Assembly (NCBI GenBank): GCA_945947045.1 | Contig: CAMEXG010000118.1 | Span: forward strand, 1-6,440 | Direction of reading: 5' to 3' | DNA from: an uncultured Spirochaetales bacterium | GTDB lineage: Bacteria; Spirochaetota; Spirochaetia; Sphaerochaetales; Sphaerochaetaceae | DNA length: 6,440 bases | Part shown: in pieces, positions 6,391 to 6,440 of the stretch | Layout of the letters: each line of letters begins with the position of its first letter | Numbering within the stretch: position 1 is the stretch's first letter | Translations under genes and position numbers: made by a program | The notes under the pieces: model-generated | Told to the model about the DNA's origin: nothing | Seen by the model: the letters and a program-made list of their open reading frames with translations, nothing else | Database searches by the model: none

Positions 6391-6440
6391 CTACCAGTCT
6401 CCATGGTCTTTTGTGAAGAAATTCCAAAGACACGCCCCTG
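6391..6440 (-). CDS. Possible C-terminal end of an upstream gene (partial, identity unknown)
   Basis: Between the right edge and the ATPase start all three minus-strand frames are open for a short way. The most protein-like one reads GACLWNFFTKDHGDW and stops with TAG at 6393-6391, 32 bases before the ATPase start. The alternatives end with TAA at 6386-6384 and 6373-6371. Transporters of this type are usually preceded by the gene for the substrate-binding lipoprotein (BMP/PnrA family), which would fit the position, but these residues do not identify it. No promoter is evident in 6359-6390, so the operon promoter probably lies further upstream, outside the window. Confidence 0.25.
   Translation of the reverse strand, partial: GACLWNFFTKDHGDW

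Noticed and set aside
5690..6440. Possible frameshift or loss of function in the ATPase because several motifs are degenerate
   Set aside because: The degenerate motifs (no Walker A lysine, no Asp-Glu pair, no switch histidine) are all in the second domain, where this transporter family normally shows them. The frame is continuous and the first domain is intact.

Overview
The window carries one minus-strand operon for nucleoside uptake and cleavage, plus the edges of two neighbouring genes. Strong Shine-Dalgarno sequences (AAGGAGG and close variants), a moderately AT-rich composition and the protein styles suggest an anaerobic Bacillota (clostridial type) or possibly a spirochaete. I cannot settle the phylum from this sequence alone.

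Layout, read in the direction of transcription (from high to low coordinates). At the right edge (about 6440-6391) there may be the last codons of an upstream gene, with no readable identity. Next come a two-domain sugar/nucleoside-type ABC ATPase (6358-4823), a first permease (4823-3699) and a second permease (3702-2803). Together these make a transporter of the BmpA-NupOPQ / RnsABCD type. After a 56-base gap holding a GC-rich hairpin come three enzymes: a DeoD-type hexameric purine nucleoside phosphorylase (2746-2015), a RihA/RihB-type ribonucleoside hydrolase (2013-1090) and a trimeric-type purine nucleoside phosphorylase (1078-239). A terminator-like hairpin at 181-207 closes the operon. 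Left of it, a separate promoter with a perfect TATAAT box drives the 5' end of an AAA-ATPase-like / PD-(D/E)XK family protein (91-1), which runs off the window.

How the genes work together (inference from families and context): the transporter imports nucleosides. DeoD and the trimeric phosphorylase split purine nucleosides with phosphate into base and (deoxy)ribose-1-phosphate, and the hydrolase splits ribonucleosides with water into base and ribose. The cell thus gains bases for salvage and pentose for carbon. The substrate-binding lipoprotein this transporter type needs is not in the window and would be expected upstream. Genes are tightly packed (1- and 4-base overlaps, 1- and 11-base gaps), consistent with translational coupling.

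For the ATPase and the three enzyme genes I chose starts shorter than the longest open frame, because each chosen start has a well-spaced ribosome binding site. I found no tRNA, rRNA, CRISPR, insertion sequence or recognisable riboswitch. The operon belongs to a known kind; the points most worth a second look are the hairpin separating transporter from enzymes and the presence of three nucleoside-cleaving enzymes in one unit.
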